Positions 1-10,010 of a stretch of DNA of 21,086 nt are shown in pieces. Source of the DNA: Isoetes engelmannii (lineage: Eukaryota; Streptophyta; Lycopodiopsida; Isoetales; Isoetaceae). A program made the translations under genes and the position numbers. The DNA lies in NCBI GenBank assembly GCA_011763485.2, contig JAANSK020273490.1:1-21086 (forward strand), in the 5' to 3' direction. The first letter of the stretch is position 1, and every line of letters begins with the position of its first letter. The notes below the pieces were generated by a model. That model was not told the origin of the DNA. It searched no databases and saw only the letters and a program-made list of their open reading frames with translations.

Positions 1-440
1 TGACCCTTGGCTGCTGCAAATGATCATACCTGGAAAAAGGGCGCGCTTCCCAAGGTATTGGATAGCTGCTGCAATCTGGGGCGAGTTCCCAAGGCTTGGA
101 CTGGGCTGGCTGGGTCTGGGCGAGCTTGGGCTGGGCGCTCCCTTCTCCCTAGGTCGAGTAGCCTCCTAAAGTGGCTACTTTAGGGTTTAGGGGTATTTAA
201 TGCCCCTTTTAGGGTTTTAGAGATCTAAATCTCTAAGATGATGACACATGGCCAATTGGGGCCATTTATAAATGTAATGGTTCAAAGTGGTATTTTGGCA
301 TTAAATGTTAATGTCAAAATACCTCTCTTTCATACCTAAGGATATATTGGCATATTTAATGCGCAATCTTGTGGTTCGACGGGCACGGTGCTCCGTGGGT
401 GGCCTATACCATCTACATGCGGGGTACATGACGTATCTAC
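1..440. other. GC-rich, repeat-like DNA without a gene
   Basis: Stretches such as GGGCTGGCTGGGTCTGGGCG and TTTAGGGTTTAGGGG are low in complexity, and nothing codes convincingly. It could be an LTR or other transposon end; no partner copy lies in the window. Confidence 0.3.
290..322. repeat. Small inverted repeat
   Basis: GTATTTTGGCATT (290-302) and AATGTCAAAATAC (310-322) are inverted copies with one mismatch and a 7-nt loop. Confidence 0.45.
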
Positions 441-522
441 GGCATGTACTAGTGACGTGGCATACATATTATACGGTATTTATACCGTATAATATTATGG
501 AACGTCACATCTGCAAACATGC
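441..522. repeat. Imperfect foldback with a 30-bp palindromic core
   Basis: Core arms ATATTATACGGTAT (466-479) and ATACCGTATAATAT (482-495) are perfect inverted repeats around TT. Outward, GTGACGT (452-458) pairs with ACGTCAC (502-508), and GGCATGT (441-447) with ACATGCC (518-523). It may be a small inverted-repeat transposon or a structured part of a larger repeat. Confidence 0.6.
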
Positions 523-559
523 CCCTCCTATGAATAGATTAGAGTGCGGTACCCGCAGT

Positions 560-880
560 TAGTGATCCCGGGTCAGGCACTCCATCTCCTCCTCAACAGT
601 GAAGCGGTAGGAACTCTTGGATCATATCTTCAGAAGGTCCTAGACGAACGGCATCGGCTCTGTCCCTCCTCCCTGTGAAGGCCTCTACTTTGTCCACTTA
701 GCTTGGGATGACATCCCTTTGTTTTGCATACCAGCAAGCGCATTGCTGCCACGGTTTTTTCCCAGGGGGTTTTTTCATCCGGGCCGTAATACACTTGTTG
801 TTTGTCTTGTACAGGTCCCATAGGCCAATTGGCCTCCGTGGACGATAAAAATCTCATTCTATTCTATTCTATTTCATTCT
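560..880 (+). mobile_element. Possible LINE 3' tail ending in ATTCT repeats
   Basis: The GGTTTTTTCCCAGGGGG stretch at about 753-770, a GATAAAAATCTC near the end and three ATTCT units (856-870) resemble the 3' termini of plant non-LTR elements, which often end in short simple repeats. No protein similarity is visible in either strand, so this rests on pattern only. Confidence 0.28.
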
Positions 881-1894
881 TCCTCTTACCTGTTGATGTG
901 CAAAAGGGCAAAAAACAGGCATGAAAGCCGTCAAATTTTTTCCCTGATTGCGAATTATCTTTCTACAAGAGAATTGTTATAAATCAATAGAGACTATAAT
1001 TGCTGAGAGGCAGCAAATTGTTATTGCAAATTGGATTGGATACAAGAGGATACAACTTGTTGGGAGCACATTCTGAGAGCAAATTGATAGAGCAGATGGT
1101 TCGATATCTTTAAAATAGATAAATAAAGTGTCTTTAAAATAGATAAATAACTTCAAGAATCTAGCATTGGCTCTCCAGTGCCACGTGCAACCCTCGGAAT
1201 CGAGTTGTTGGCTCCTTGTGCAACTCTGGGAATTGAACTAAAATATGTCGACAAAGTGCCGTTTTTGCTTAATTTTTTTCAATAATTGTACTTTGTTGAA
1301 TGATTGGCCGTGGGTAATGGATAATGCATTGGAGGATGGCATTGCATAAAAAAAGATATACATTGCAGAAAAGAGGGAAGTGCAAGCAAATCAAATATTA
1401 TTACATATGTAAAGAGGAAGATTGGAATTTTATTCATTTTGTACTTGGAAATGCGGATGCAACGTGTCGTGATTGCACTATAGAACATGTAATCAAAATC
1501 ACAACATAATATAAGAGAAATGTTACTTTGAGATACACGTGTGTAATAATCTGAAAAGAAATTGGAAGCAAATAAGAAATTTCCATTTAAGAGTTTGGAG
1601 CTCCATACCGAGCATTAAACCCATCGAAGAAAGTGGTCTGATTCTTTCTAAATATCATGCATCTAAAGGATGCTTAAATATACATGGCTACCTCCAGGAA
1701 CAACAAAAACCGTCTTCCAAATAACCCCATCATCTGTAATGCCCAAATGCATCTATTGAACCCCAAAAATAATTTAATTCATATTCGTTCCTTTCTCCTT
1801 CAAATGTATGTGCAAAACAATTTAAAGAATAATTGCCATATTTTATTTGTATGCTTCCTGCTTTGACGTTGCCTTTAACACATGCATATCTTAA
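881..1894. other. Intergenic DNA, no supported gene
   Basis: AT-rich. The only structure seen is a 20-bp duplication, TCTTTAAAATAGATAAATAA at 1107-1126 and 1131-1150. ORFs here are short and of random composition. Confidence 0.4.
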
Positions 1895-2035
1895 AATACG
1901 TAGCACAATAACAAGGGGTTCTAGAGGGATTTGATATGGATGTATAAATGACCATTTTTGAAACCATAGACTATACCTCAAAAAAAATTTAATGGGTTGT
2001 TATAAAAAAAAAAATCGATAGAACAAATAATCATC
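1895..2035 (+). repeat. Composite repeat, copy A, head part
   Basis: Contains GATATGGATGTATAAATGA and AATGGGTTGTTATAAAAA, matching copies B and C at 4797-4980 and 4981-5135. After ATAGAACAAATAATCAT the similarity stops where the LINE tail begins, and resumes at about 4505 beyond the LINE. Confidence 0.75.
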
Positions 2036-2353
2036 TTTTTCTTTTTTTTCCTTTTTTGGTTGAAGGACGTCAGATTTTATTCAATCAAAGAATCCAGTAC
2101 AGGTGTAAATGCAAAAATAGGAATAAAATTTCAGTAGATAAGCAGAGACCCACTGAGTGAAGCAACCTGCTTAAGCATAAGAGCACATATCCAAATACTC
2201 CTCAAAGATCAATCGCCTCTTACGAGGGGCAAGTGAAGAACAATGATATGACTTAGCAATGTGACCTTGAGCTTCCTGGAGAACATGATTACCTGCCACA
2301 TCCAAACCTTTGAAGATTATCAGTCTGCGTCTTTTCCAGATAGTTCAAAGCAA

Positions 2354-2640
2354 TCATCCTGCAGCGAGATGAAAAGCCTGGCTTTGTAACTTTGTCCAGG
2401 TACTTGGGTAAATTGCCAAAAGCACTTGTTGACTTATTAGTGAAACCTGAAAAAGGGAGAACAACAAATCCCATACAAGTCTAAGGTGGTCACACATCAA
2501 AAAGAAATGTTCAATGGTCTCAGATCCATGCTTGCGAACTGGACACTGATCTGATATTCTAGGGTTACACTTGTGGACAAGCACGTTAACCTGAAGACAT
2601 CTATGAAGAATCTGCCACCAAAGAACTGCCACTTTAGAAT
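2354..2640 (-). pseudogene. LINE zf-RVT (C-terminal zinc-finger-like) domain
   Basis: The frame reads KVAVLWWQILHRCLQVNVL, then C...CPVRKHGSETIEHFFLMCDHLRLVW, the pattern of the zf-RVT module that follows plant LINE reverse transcriptases (W..LH..L.....L, C..C....ET..H.F..C). It is in a different frame from the end of the RT, so it is part of the dead element. Confidence 0.75.
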
Positions 2641-2648
2641 GAAGTCTC

Positions 2649-3650
2649 TTATCCCATGCCCAAGACCACATCTGTTGCCACAGGGATACCAAGTAACTTG
2701 GTTTCCTTCCCATGAGGCAACACCTTCCAAGAGTAAGCAAGGACACATGGTGGAACATCATCCAAAGTCCACAGAGCAAAACACTTTTGCCAACCAACCA
2801 AGACTCCAGAAGCTAAGAAAAATGTGTTAAGTAGAACCTTTGCATTTTGGATATTATCATCTTCTGCTATCAAGAATAGAAAGGTATCATCTGCATACTG
2901 AATGATAATTTCTTGAGAGTCATTCTCCATAAGTAGGCCCCTAATCACATCATCCTTAGTAGCACTACAGAACAATTGCGAGAGCACCTCTGCCACTATT
3001 GTAAAAAGCAATGAAGCCAATGGGCAATCTTGACGAACTCCTCGACCAACAGGAAAGATGGCAGAAGGCTCTCCCTGGAAGAGTATTATAGATCCTGCAG
3101 AAGTGTGCAGCTTCATCACATCTCTTGTGAATGGGATACCAAACCCTAAGGCCAATAAACACTTCTCTAAAAACCCCCAGTCCATGCTGTCATATGCCTT
3201 GGCAAAGTCAAGTATAAGATATACAATACGAAAGAATGCACCTTCCAAGCAAGAAACATGTCTGCGTTGAAGATATTGACTCAGTAAGAACGACACAAAG
3301 CTTCTCTGCCAAAGCTTTCACAAAATTCTTATACACCGTAGAGAGCAATGTGATAGGACGCCAATCTGAAATGGCCGTGGGTTCTTTACACTTGGGGATA
3401 AGGGAAATGGCACCTGCATTAAGAATTTTATCCAAACTTTTGTATCTTCTAAATTCACAAAATGCATTATATATGTCATCTTCAGTCCACTCCCAATATT
3501 CTGGAAAAATTCTATTGGAAAACCATCAAGACCTGAACATTTTCCTTTCTCTAGTAAGTGAGCCGTTGCACCTAAGTCATCCCTAGTGATATTTGACTCC
3601 AAAAGTGAACGTTGCCTTGCTGAAACAATAGAGCGCACTTTAGTCAACAC
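2649..3650 (-). pseudogene. LINE reverse transcriptase domain, frameshifted
   Basis: Three overlapping frames together carry the plant L1 RT signatures: GKCSGLDGFPIEFFQ (about 3540), ISLIPKCKEPTAISDWRPI then LLSTVYK, DFAKAYDSMDW, GRGVRQDCPLASLLF, the catalytic QYADDT (YADD at 2886-2897) and KLLGIPV. At least two frameshifts separate them, so no active enzyme is made. The YADD aspartates are intact; the usual GDPLSP is changed to DCPLAS. Confidence 0.85.
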
Positions 3651-4503
3651 AGCAGATCGCTATGTCCTCCTGAAAAGGCAAGTGGTGTCGGGCAAAGAAG
3701 GCTGCAAAATGATTATGAAGGTGTTGCTTTAGCTGCACTGGGTCAGAGACCTCTGAATCATCTGGAAGACTGAGAGAATGATTAGAAGTTGCCATCCTCC
3801 TTCTTTTCGCCGCCCTAAAAAAGAATTGTGAACACCTATCACCAGACTTGAATCATTGTAAACCAGCCTTCAACTTAGCTCCAGTCACCTACTCGATCTC
3901 AACATCCTTAAATTCTTTCAAAATCTGTTTCTCTCTAATGCCAGAAGAAGGAACCTAAGCTCTGTATATTTGTAACTCCTGATATAGAGTTGTCAATGGA
4001 CCTCTTGCCTCAAGCACTTTACGATGATCCCATTCCTTAGCAAAAGATTTGATCGTCGCCATGGCAGCTACTACCCCTGACATACCCCTGGATGGAGAGA
4101 ATGCATGTGCCCACATCTTTACAACCCGTTTTAAACTGTTCATTCTTCAAGTAACTGGTATTGAGCTTGAAAAATGTTTTAGTAGGTTTCCTGTTACTTG
4201 ACAGCAAAGAAGAAAACCATTGTGAGTTATGATCTGAAACAGGACTATCCAAAAGATTAATCCTGTGAAAAGAAGGTACCATTATAATAGCCACGATCAT
4301 GGCGAGCGTAAGCTCTGCCATAACCCATCCAACCATTACACCATGTGAATGATTGGTCCTCATCAATCCCCCCCCCCTCCCCCCAATCCACAATCCAGCA
4401 AGAAACGGTGCCATTGTTCCGTCTCAAATCCTTGGATTACTTGGGATCCCCTACCACATCTATCAACTTCTATTTCCACTATATTAAAATCACCAACCCA
4501 GCT

Positions 4504-4698
4504 CGTGGTTGTGTTGATCAAAGAGTTCTTATTAAGACACAAAATTAATTTAGTAGAGGTTTGAGTTCCCATATTTTATATTTTAAAACCTTAGGCGAAT
4601 CCGTTCTTGTCGTCGTATTCCATATTCCAAAATCTTAGATGAACCCGTATTTCATATTTAAAATCCTAAGCGCACCCAACCATAAATGACCACAATCG
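4504..4698 (+). repeat. Composite repeat, copy A, tail part
   Basis: Runs CGTGGTTGTG..., TTCTTATTAAGA, TAGTAGAGGTTTGAG, CCTTAGGCGAA, and CATAAATGACC then AATCGAAACGAGAGG. The same order of blocks occurs at 5115-5325 in copy C, which shows that the LINE split one unit. Confidence 0.72.
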
Positions 4699-4789
4699 AA
4701 ACGAGAGGTGCCCGGAGACCCCAGTATACGATCTGGGTCGTAGGATCAATAAATCTAACGGCCAGGGTAGTCCAGGGTGCATCTCGTTT
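4699..4789. repeat. Short foldback between composite repeat copies
   Basis: AAACGAGAGGTGCCCGG at the left end pairs imperfectly with CCAGGGTGCATCTCGTTT at the right end, about 91 bp apart. The interior (CTGGGTCGTAGGATC, ATCTAACGGCCAG) is also GC-richer than its surroundings. It may be a small inverted-repeat element or part of the composite repeat tail. Confidence 0.35.
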
Positions 4790-4796
4790 AGAGTAT

Positions 4797-4980
4797 GTAG
4801 CATAATAATATGGGGTTCAAAGGGAATTTGATATGGATGTATAAATGACCATTTCTAAAATCATAGACCATACATCAAAAACAATTGAATGGGTTGTTAT
4901 AAAAAGAAGAAAAAAAAGAAGGAAAAAGAAAAATATAAATCCAGTAGAAAAAATAATTATGTTAACTCCGTGGTTGTTGG
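4797..4980 (+). repeat. Composite repeat, copy B, head only
   Basis: GTAGCATAATAATATGGGG, GATATGGATGTATAAATGA and AATGGGTTGTTATAAAAA, then an A/G-rich stretch. It lacks the tail and is followed directly by the head of copy C. Confidence 0.75.
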
Positions 4981-5325
4981 TTTTGATATGGATGTACAAA
5001 TGACCATTTCCAGAATCATAGACCATACATCTAAAACAATTGAATGGGTTGTTATAAAAATAGGAAAAAAAATAGAGAAAAAGAAAAACATAGATCTAGT
5101 AGAAAAAATAGTCACGTTAACTTGGTGGTTGTTGGTCAAAGCAATCTTATTAAGATATTGAATGATTTTGGTAGAGGTCGAGCCCCCGTATTTATATTAT
5201 GGAAGCTTAAGAGAACCCATTTGGAGGTATTTCATATTTCAAACCTTAGGCGAGCCGGTGTTTCATATTTCAAAATCATAGGCGCCCCAGTCATAAATAA
5301 CCATAATCGAAACGAGAGGCCCAGA
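4981..5325 (+). repeat. Composite repeat, copy C, head plus tail
   Basis: The most complete unit: GATATGGATGTACAAATGA, the GGTTGTTATAAAAAT run, an A-rich middle, GTTAACTTGGTGGTTGTTGG, CAATCTTATTAAGATA, GTAGAGGTCGAG, CTTAGGCGAGCC, TAATCGAAACGAGAGGC. No coding capacity is visible and I do not recognise the family. It is useful as the uninterrupted reference for copy A. Confidence 0.72.
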
Positions 5326-5825
5326 GGCAATATCCATTTTTTAGGATGGTGGAAGTGAAGTATTAGAAACTAAGAAGCGGATTGAAACGAGAATTATTTG
5401 GTAAACTAAGAAGCGGCGAGAAAGAATTCATATAATGCATAGAGAAAGAGGCAACTACGTGACCTACCACTCCACGGTTGAAGAAAACATTTCTCAAGCT
5501 GCAAACTAGAGTTCGCCATGATGATCGCAATTTTAAAATCCCAAAACCGCCCCAAACTCATCAAAACTGTAAAATCTCTACACCAATGGAAAGCTCACAT
5601 CCTCGGCTTTACAATGCTTAAAAAATTCCAATTCCGATACTCGAGCCAGAAATTATCGCTTCTTTGATGGATTTACTCCTAATATGGTTTGTTTACTCCT
5701 AATATGGTTTGTGCATTTAAATTGCCGTGCTGGTTCTTAATACCAAACCTACCTTCTAATTTGATGGCTCCTCAAGTTTTTGTTTGGACTATGAATGGAC
5801 TTGGAATGCATATTTCTCACAAGCT
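5326..5825 (+). other. Intergenic DNA with a 20-bp tandem duplication and one small ORF
   Basis: TTTACTCCTAATATGGTTTG occurs twice in tandem (5672-5691, 5692-5711). A small frame at 5518-5667 (MMIAILKSQNRPKLIKTVKS..., 49 aa) is basic and could be an old targeting exon, but nothing identifies it. Confidence 0.3.
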
Positions 5826-6990
5826 TAAGGATGTTGTTGGCAATGGCGAATGCATATGATTTGGAGCTACACCATATGGACGTGAGTACAACATTCCTTA
5901 AAGCAAAGCTGGAGCAAGAGTTTTTTTATGAAGCAAGTGCCTGGTTTTGAAAAAGAAAACGAAAAAGTTTGGAAATTAAAAAAGGTTGTCTATGGTCTGA
6001 GACAGTCTCCTAGGCAGTGGTATAAATGTAGTATACATGCATTGATGCATTTCTCAGAGCAGAAGGATTTGTTAAATTATAAAATGATGGCAATATTTAC
6101 TGTATGAGAAAGGATGGCAGTTATTGTGTAATCGCTTTGTATGTTGATGACTGCATAATGGTCCAAAAATATTGAGGGTATGTTGGAACGATTCAATATG
6201 CAAGCTTCTAATATAGCAAGAACACCACTGGCACCAAGTCACAGGCTTTCAGGTGAAATGTGTCCTATAACAGAGGAAGAAAGTAAAAACATGGAGTGCA
6301 TACCTTATAGAATTTTAATAGGTTCACTCTTGTATGTTGCTAACACTACAAAGCCTGACATAAGCTTTAGTGTAAATTTGTTGAGCAGATATTATAACTC
6401 TCCAAGAAGGAAGCATTGGATTGCGGTAAAGCGAATTTTGAGGTGTCTTAAAGGTACTATTCAGTACAGTGACAACATGGAATTACAAGTAAATTGTGAT
6501 GCTGATTGGGCTGGTGACCTGGATACAAGGAAGTCTGTGTCTGGTTATTTATTGTTGCTTGGTAATGCACCAGTTTCATGGAGATGTAAGAAGCAAGCAT
6601 CTACAACACAATCTACTGTAGAAGCTGAATATGTTGCAGCATGTCTTGCTGCTAAGGAGATAGTGTGGTGTAAGAGATTATAACTGAACTAGGAGTCTCT
6701 CAGAAGGATCCTACAGTGCTATATTCAAACAATATGAGTTGCATCGCGTTATCAAAAAACCCTATTATGCATGAGAGAAGCAAGCATATAGAACTGAAAA
6801 TGCATTATGTAAGAGAAGTGGTGGAGAAAAATATTGTACAGTTGCAGTAAGTAACTACAGATATGCAGCTAGCAGACTTACTAACTAAGGCTCTTCATGA
6901 AGGAAATTTTCTTGCCCTGAAGAGACATTTAAATTGCACAGTTCTAACTTCACAGGGGAAAGTTGGTTTATCATGATACTGGGCTTCAAA
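5826..6990 (+). pseudogene. Ty1/Copia pol relic: reverse transcriptase and RNase H
   Basis: In broken frames: ANAYDLELHHMDVSTTFLKA, VPGFEKENEKVWKLKK, VYGLRQSPRQWYK, catalytic YVDD (6140-6151), then a jump to IEGMLERFNMQ. Next comes one long frame (6180-6683) with YRILIGSLLYVANTTKPDIS, DADWAGDLDTRKSVSGY and TTQSTVEAEYVAACLAAKE. A frameshift leads to NPIMHERSKHIELKMHYVRE and QLADLLTKAL. All are Copia RT and RNase H hallmarks. About 100 residues that normally follow YVDD are missing. Gag, protease and integrase are absent. Confidence 0.88.
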
Positions 6991-7000
6991 ATATGATCTG

Positions 7001-7010
7001 AAGGGGGAAT
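7001..7010 (+). other. Polypurine tract of the Copia relic
   Basis: AAGGGGGAAT lies just after the last pol codons and directly before a TG dinucleotide (7011), the usual primer site for plus-strand synthesis ahead of a 3' LTR. Confidence 0.65.
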
Positions 7011-7550
7011 TGATAGTAAAGACTCATATCATATATATGTTCCATGGTTCTGTATACTAGCTAACCATTTAGACATTGGACCATTATGTGGTCTACATTA
7101 TTGAGACCATAAAAAAGATGGTCTTATAGCTGATTGCCATGTCAAAATGCCAAGATTAGAAAGTCTTAGCAACTCGATGCTTCTCGGTGGCATTATAGAT
7201 AACATGAGATGATTTCGATGGCAACAGAGCATGAAGGACCAATTGAAAAACAGAAGTGCTACCTTGCCGAAATTCCTACCAGATATTTCTCATGGAGTGG
7301 CAACGTTCATTTTTATGAATAAAAAATGCTCCATGCCATTGTGAATACTGTCACGATTGTTTATTGAAATATTAAAGTTGGAGTTTCTATGCATCTAGGT
7401 GACCTTTGCTAAGTGCATTTCAATAGTATTTACAGGAAGTTATTCTAGTCAACTTGACATTAATAGTTGCCCACCTTCACATATTGCTATGTTTTCTTGC
7501 CTCATTCTAGTGCCTCTTAAGATGTACAAATTAGACATTTTAAAGCCTTC
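7011..7550 (+). mobile_element. Probable 3' LTR of the Copia relic, right end undefined
   Basis: Begins TGATAGTAAAGACTC right after the polypurine tract. No second LTR copy is present in the window, so the right end cannot be fixed; it must lie before the transposase relic that starts at about 7565. A TATA-like AATAAAAAATG occurs at about 7319. Confidence 0.4.
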
Positions 7551-7564
7551 AACATTCACGCATT

Positions 7565-8092
7565 AAGATGGGCTTTAAAACCTGCAAAGAAATTGGTCTA
7601 GATTCTGTTGAATCATTGCTCGAGCATGGGTAAGATCTAATGGCTCGGCACTTTAAGGGCAACCTGTGGATGCCATTGTTTGAAAACACTTCCATCATTT
7701 GCTCCCTTGTAGACCCCTTGATTCAGAATTTCCCCCTTTCCTTGCCATCTCTACTGCTCTTTTCTTAATAGCACTCAACGCCACTTCCATACCCTGCTTT
7801 GCCCTATCAATTGTCTAGCTAACCAGTTCTTTCTCTTGGAGGGTAGACAATATTTGGGGGTGCGTTAATTGTTTGTTTGCAATCCTACCATATAGCTAGT
7901 CTCTAATGGTGGATTCAGAATCCCAGACCTCCTAGATACCTCTCTAATAGAAATTCGGAACTCACTAACCTCATCAAGAGCGTCGAGCATTTGTTGTCCA
8001 GTCCATTGCTCACGTTTGCCAGCCCTTCTCGCTATTGCAATAGCTGTTGCATTGACCTGCAGAGTATTCTTCTTCCTACTGGGTGAACACAT
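7565..8092 (-). pseudogene. Pogo/Tigger-like transposase relic: HTH_psq plus CENP-B-type DNA-binding region
   Basis: The intact frame (8092-7865) reads GKREQWTGQQMLDALDEVSE then RISIREVSRRSGI, matching the HTH_psq pattern (W....M..AL..V......SIREA.R..GI). After a one-base shift the next frame gives LYGRIANKQLTHPQILSTLQ, EKELVS, a stop where Trp is usual, TIDRAKQGMEVALSAIKKRA and later RAMIQQNLDQF. That order (psq helix-turn-helix, L..KELV.WI, GxKWW-like region, RARAM) is typical of CENP-B/pogo/Tigger DNA-binding modules. Several stops show it is dead. The DDE catalytic domain is not visible downstream. Confidence 0.62.
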
Positions 8093-9650
8093 CCATTTGG
8101 TATTGGTTGTGGCCGGCTGCTTGTCGCACTTTCATAATCTTGTGAAAACTATGCCTCCCATGTTCTCCAATTTCCTTGTTTGAGGTGTTTATTGCTAAAG
8201 AACTTAAATTCAAATGTAAGTGGATTGAAGCCATAACAGGTTAATTGGGTCCAGCTCCAACAATCGAGCAAGAGTTTGAGTGCCAATTCAAACCCCATGC
8301 ATTGAATTGTTAAGCATGAATTGTGAGTGTTAAGGAGCGTTCGGGTCACGGTAGGGGGTTGTAACATTCACCATTAATGATCACCCCGTACATGGTGTGT
8401 GGACACCACCTGAACGATCATGTAACACCTGGCGACAACTGCCGGGGAAAACACCTTTGATCGCACGATACGGTAACTCGGGGTCTGGAGTACATGCGCG
8501 ACAGCATAATAATGACCTTATGGTGTCTCGTATTGAGTCCTATAGACCAGCGTTATAGACATAAAAATTAACTCAATTCAACATTCTAGTTTCATTGAAC
8601 CTTTTGCTTATGTATTTGACCCATGCCCCAAAAGAGCAAGGAAAAGTGTTCCACGCCGCATACATCTTGAAAGCGCAAAAACTAGACACCTCCAAAAGTG
8701 AATATGTTTTCATATATTCTGAAACACCATAACAGAATCACAAAAGATGGTCGACAATGGAGGAGGATTGATGGAAGAAATAAAAGCATAAGCGGATGGC
8801 TTGAGCTTTCTTATAAGCAACATATGGGCGAGAAAAGTTACAACATTGCACTCCAAGCATAACATTACTTGTGTAATCATCGTTACATTTCTATACAAAT
8901 TGTTGATTCAACAAGGCGACTCAATGTTATAATCACTAGACCTTACAATCTATAATGAATGAACAAACATTCATGACAGTTTTTCATAAGCCACTGAGTG
9001 TTTTCCTAGCTACATCAAATGCCATATATACTAGTATACATCTTAGGCACATAGGAGCATAATGCAAATGCAAGTGAAACGCGTGCAATACTGGGTAAGC
9101 TCTAGATATAACATAGTCAATTTTCAAGTTGCATGCAATGCTCAAATGTAATTGAGAAGCATATCAGAATCTTGCAGTCTTTTCTAGCTACATCAGGTGG
9201 AAGATAGATTGGCAGATGAGAACCTTGCAGCATCAAGTAACCATCAAATATGACCTGCACTTTAAGCATAAGCATAGTGATGTTGCCTCCAACATATTTC
9301 TTTCCAAATTGTCGATATAAACTAGTTCAAGGAGGTCCTATGCTATTGGATATGATCCAACCTATAGAACCCTTAAAGATTGAAAGATTTATCATATTTG
9401 TTTGGATTTTTAAAACCGAGTGGTTTTTTTGCAGTCATTTAGCTACATTCTTCATGCCACTAGTTTCTCCACAATTCGCTGACACGTAAGTAATTCCCTA
9501 TACCCTAGATAAATGAGAAGGTAATGCGACGACCTCATACCCCATATACATGACAAGGTAATGTGACAGCCTCTTGCAAGCCATGCAAAGATTTTACATG
9601 TCCTCAATGCTCTAATGCTCACACTAAATATAGAGCAAATGGTTTCACAC
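8093..9650. other. Intergenic DNA, no supported gene
   Basis: Mostly AT-rich. A GC-richer patch at about 8335-8500 (GGGTCACGGTAGGGGGTTG, TGTAACACCTGG) may be an old LTR fragment, but no second copy or coding relic supports that. Confidence 0.35.
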
Positions 9651-9654
9651 TGTT

Positions 9655-10001
9655 CTGAACCCACTCCCATATACTGCTTGAATGGGCAAACAACTAATTT
9701 CTTCTTCTTTAGTAAAAATAAAATTGTGTCACGAGAGGAGTTGACATCTCTATAATTGAGCCAAATATTTTGAACCCACTTGCATATACTGCTTTGATGG
9801 GCAAACAACTAATTTCTTCTTTAGTGAAGTATATAACTAGCTCTATTTGTGTCAAGAGAGGAATTGACATCTCTATATCCATTGCTCCCAAAGGACTTGA
9901 TGGGCAAACAACTAATTTCTTCTTTAGTAAAGTATATAACTAGCTCTATTTGTGTCAAGAGAGGAATTGACATCTCTATATCCATTGCTCCCAAAGGACT
10001 T
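9655..10001. repeat. Three-unit tandem duplication, last two units 103 bp
   Basis: Units 9796-9898 and 9899-10001 are almost identical (one difference seen, GTGAAG versus GTAAAG), each running from GATGGGCAAACAACTAATTT to CCCAAAGGACTT. A more diverged unit with GGGCAAACAACTAATTTC and GAGTTGACATCTCTATAATT precedes them (about 9681-9795). The open frames crossing this array are by-products of the repeat. Confidence 0.85.
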
Positions 10002-10010
10002 GCAATGTAC

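Larger units (their letters stand above)
2036..4503 (-). mobile_element. 5'-truncated L1-type LINE, degenerate
   Basis: Read on the minus strand it begins within the endonuclease domain (SWVGDFNIVE at about 4503-4470, the GDFN motif), continues through SDHNSQWF and FFKLNTSYLKNEQF, then reverse transcriptase and a zf-RVT module. The end (EEYLDMCSYA, stop, then 3'UTR) is followed by an A-rich tail seen as T-runs at 2036-2060. It is broken by frameshifts and stops and lacks ORF1 and most of the endonuclease. The truncated 5' end plus A-rich 3' end is the usual outcome of target-primed reverse transcription. Confidence 0.85.

Noticed and set aside
630-857. 75-codon minus-strand frame
   Set aside because: Antisense to a repeat-like tail with simple repeats; no protein features.
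4349-4564. Plus-strand proline-rich frames
   Set aside because: Antisense shadow of the LINE endonuclease remnant; the proline run comes from a C-rich tract at 4370-4383.
8335-8560. Possible Gypsy solo LTR beginning TGTAACACC
   Set aside because: Only a start-like string was seen; no matching end, second copy, primer-binding site or coding relic supports it.
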